Shown one piece after another: positions 62,396 to 64,000 of a stretch of 64,000 nt of DNA (its first letter is position 1; each line of letters opens with the position of its first letter). Below the pieces are notes generated by a model. That model worked only from the letters and a program-made list of their open reading frames with translations. It was not told the origin of the DNA and did not search any database. Source of the DNA: Hyphomicrobiaceae bacterium (GTDB lineage Bacteria > Pseudomonadota > Alphaproteobacteria > Rhizobiales > Hyphomicrobiaceae); contig JALHOW010000001.1 in NCBI GenBank assembly GCA_022842785.1, positions 62,001-126,000 on the forward strand, given 5' to 3'. A program made the translations under genes and the position numbers.

Positions 62396-62790
62396 GGCCG
62401 CCCAGCCCAGGAGATCCGGCAAGCGATCGCGTCGTCGAGCGCCGCAAACGCCTCGGACGCGGCCGCTGGGCCGAACTGACGGCAACCGCGCTCCTGCTCG
62501 CCAGGGGCTATCGCATTCTCGCGCGCCGCCACGTCACGCCCTATGGCGAGGTCGACATCATCGCCGCTCGTCGCGACCGCATTGCCTTCATCGAGGTCAA
62601 GCGCCGCACCACGATCGCCGATGCCGAAGCTGCGCTCACACCCGCCCAAGGCGACCGGATTGCCCGCGCGGCCGACTACTGGCTCTCGCGTCATTCGGCC
62701 TATCTCGACCGCGAGGTCGGGCTCGACGCGGTGTTGGTTACGCCGCGCGGCTGGCCACGCCACATCCCGAATGCGCTGGATCGGATGTAG
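62392..62790 (+). CDS. yraN: YraN family protein (UPF0102)
   Basis: A 132-residue protein with a restriction-endonuclease-like fold. GRWAELTATALLLARGYRIL, RRHVTPYGEVDIIAARRD and IAFIEVKRR give the nuclease-like D/E-x-K core. Activity is not established for the family. It is translationally coupled to rsmI. The gap after it carries the R5 repeats before gshB. Confidence 0.9.
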   Translation: MRPPSPGDPASDRVVERRKRLGRGRWAELTATALLLARGYRILARRHVTPYGEVDIIAARRDRIAFIEVKRRTTIADAEAALTPAQGDRIARAADYWLSRHSAYLDREVGLDAVLVTPRGWPRHIPNALDRM

Positions 62791-63012
62791 CTGGTCGCGC
62801 CTCCGGCGCGAGCGAGGGCCATGCCTCTGGCATGCCTCCGGCATGACCCCTCGCGCTCCCGATCGGGGGACACCCCCGAACCCCCGTCTTTTATGGACTT
62901 GGAGAGTGCTGCGAGTGCGTTGTCATTAAAGGCGGGTGGATTCGGGAGGGTGTCCCTCCCGATGGGGGCCGGGGGGCTAGCCCCCGTCGCGCTAAAAGCG
63001 CGAACTGACGGA
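62791..63012. repeat. Intergenic hairpin repeat, copies R5L and R5R (inverted pair)
   Basis: The left unit has the hairpin CGCGCCTCCGGCGCG, tandem GGCATG steps, the core CGGGGGACACCCCCG at 62864-62878, and a CCCCCGTCTTTTATGGACTT tail ending at 62900. The right unit is inverted: AAAGGCGGGTGGATTCGGG, then GGAGGGTGTCCCTCC, up to about 62963, with closing GCGCTAAAAGCGC near 62990. This is the most complete composite of the family here. Confidence 0.78.
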
Positions 63013-63119
63013 AACATCCATCGCGTGACGGATATATCCGTTGACACCGCGTACGCCGCTCCGTTTGCATGGGCGCCAAATCAGAATGGCTGCGCGCCCG
63101 CGCTGGAGACCACACGCCG

Positions 63120-64000
63120 ATGGCCCTCAAGATTGCCTGCCAGATGGACCCGATCGACCGCATCGACATTCGTGGCGATTCGACCTTTGCGATGCTGCTC
63201 GAAGCCCAGAAGCGCGGCCACGAGCTGTTCTACTACACGCCGCAGAATATCGCGCTCGACGGCGACAAGCTGATCGCGCGCGGCCAGACGCTGACCGTCG
63301 AGGACAAGATCGGCGATCACTACAAGCTGTCGGATGCACGCAAGATCGATCTCGGCACGTGGGACGTGGTGCTGCTGCGCCAGGATCCGCCGTTCGACAT
63401 GGCCTACATCACGACGACGCATCTGCTCGAGCGCATTCATCCGCGCACGCTCGTCGTCAACGACCCGGCGCACGTGCGCAATGCGCCGGAGAAAGTGTGG
63501 GTGCTCGAGTTCCAGGACCTGATGCCGCCGACATTGGTCACGCGCAATCCCGAGGACGTGAAGGAGTTCCGCGCGCGCTACAAGGACATCATCCTGAAGC
63601 CACTCTACGGCAACGGTGGCTCAGGCGTCTTCCGCGTGCGCGAGGACGACACGAACCTGAACTCGCTCATCGAGCTGTTCCAGACGGTCTTCCGCGAGCC
63701 CTTCATGGTGCAGGAGTTCCGCCCCGAGGTCCGCGCGGGCGACAAGCGCATCATCCTCGTCGATGGCGAGGTGGCCGGCGCGATCAACCGCGTGCCAGCG
63801 GCGGACGAGACGCGATCCAACATGCACGTCGGCGGTCAGGCGACGCCAACCGAGCTGACGCCGCGCGATCTCGAAATCTGTGCCCGGCTCGGGCCACACC
63901 TCAAGGAGCGCGGTCTGATTTTTACCGGGATCGACGTGATCGGCCCTTACCTCACGGAGATCAACGTCACCTCGCCGACCGGCATCCGTCAGGTGAAAAA
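63120..64000 (+). CDS. gshB: Glutathione synthetase, 3' end beyond window
   Basis: The frame runs from the ATG at 63120 to the window edge (about 293 of some 315 residues). It starts [20 protein letters not shown] and contains [51 protein letters not shown] (ATP-grasp loop), [20 protein letters not shown] and [14 protein letters not shown], all GshB signatures. It joins glycine to gamma-glutamylcysteine with ATP. It completes the conserved rsmI-yraN-gshB set, separated from yraN by the R5 repeat. Confidence 0.95.
   Translation, partial: MALKIACQMDPIDRIDIRGDSTFAMLLEAQKRGHELFYYTPQNIALDGDKLIARGQTLTVEDKIGDHYKLSDARKIDLGTWDVVLLRQDPPFDMAYITTTHLLERIHPRTLVVNDPAHVRNAPEKVWVLEFQDLMPPTLVTRNPEDVKEFRARYKDIILKPLYGNGGSGVFRVREDDTNLNSLIELFQTVFREPFMVQEFRPEVRAGDKRIILVDGEVAGAINRVPAADETRSNMHVGGQATPTELTPRDLEICARLGPHLKERGLIFTGIDVIGPYLTEINVTSPTGIRQVK

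Noticed and set aside
62821-63273. Short frames through the R5 and other repeats sharing a GGFGRVSLP-like peptide
   Set aside because: The shared peptide comes from translating the hairpin core; the frames run into unrelated sequence and have no ribosome sites.
1-64000. tRNA genes, CRISPR arrays, insertion sequences, prophage
   Set aside because: No tRNA T-arm or anticodon patterns, no regular direct repeats with spacers, and no transposase, integrase or phage structural genes were recognised in the gaps or frames.

Overview
This window is a stretch of a high-GC alphaproteobacterial chromosome, most likely Hyphomicrobiales (Rhizobiales). The support is conserved gene order (trpS, usp, nfu, then tsaB, rimI; and an LpoA-like lipoprotein divergent from rsmI-yraN-gshB), a BcsS-like outer-membrane protein, two TRAP transporters with RRR-type leaders, and dense bacterial coding with four-base ATGA overlaps. 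No rRNA, tRNA, CRISPR array, prophage or insertion sequence was recognised.

Layout. 1-6.1 kb: end of an MFS transporter, a maeB-SDR pair, a small secreted protein, and a chromate module (a rhodanese-ChrB fusion plus ChrA). 6.4-15.1 kb: MFS exporter, NIPSNAP protein, a phosphotransferase-rimI-tsaB chain, a nitroreductase, a divergent qorB-like/HxlR redox pair, then nfu, usp and trpS. 15.3-20.8 kb: a ROK-family protein whose two halves are in swapped order, a three-gene TRAP transporter (TakP-like binding protein) and azlCD. 21-25.9 kb: DedA protein, recQ, pepA, small membrane protein. 26-37 kb: a ShlB/FhaC-like barrel without recognisable POTRA domains, a winged-helix/TPR-like regulator, a mandelate-racemase homologue with its TetR neighbour, trmB, BcsS-like protein, ftsB, a lipoprotein with an HEXXH motif, and a multi-spanning membrane protein with a possible C-terminal DNA-binding-like domain. 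37-50.5 kb: J-domain protein, Met/Cys-rich secreted protein, enoyl-CoA hydratase, several conserved unknowns, an LLM monooxygenase, glpX, a LysE exporter, an SGNH-like protein lacking catalytic residues, and a lytic transglycosylase. 50.5-64 kb: galE/galU, a sulfurtransferase, a Tat-exported FAD oxidase, a second TRAP transporter with fused DctQM, an isolated sdhB, and the LpoA-like/rsmI/yraN/gshB cluster, with gshB cut by the window end.

Most genes are housekeeping or ordinary accessory metabolism. The most unusual items are (1) the apparently circularly permuted ROK protein, (2) a dispersed GC-rich intergenic hairpin family with seven copies of one core in five gaps, mostly at gene 3' ends, (3) the SGNH-like protein without its Ser and His, (4) the HEXXH lipoprotein, and (5) the POTRA-less TpsB-like barrel. 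All functional calls are from reading the sequence; no database search was run.
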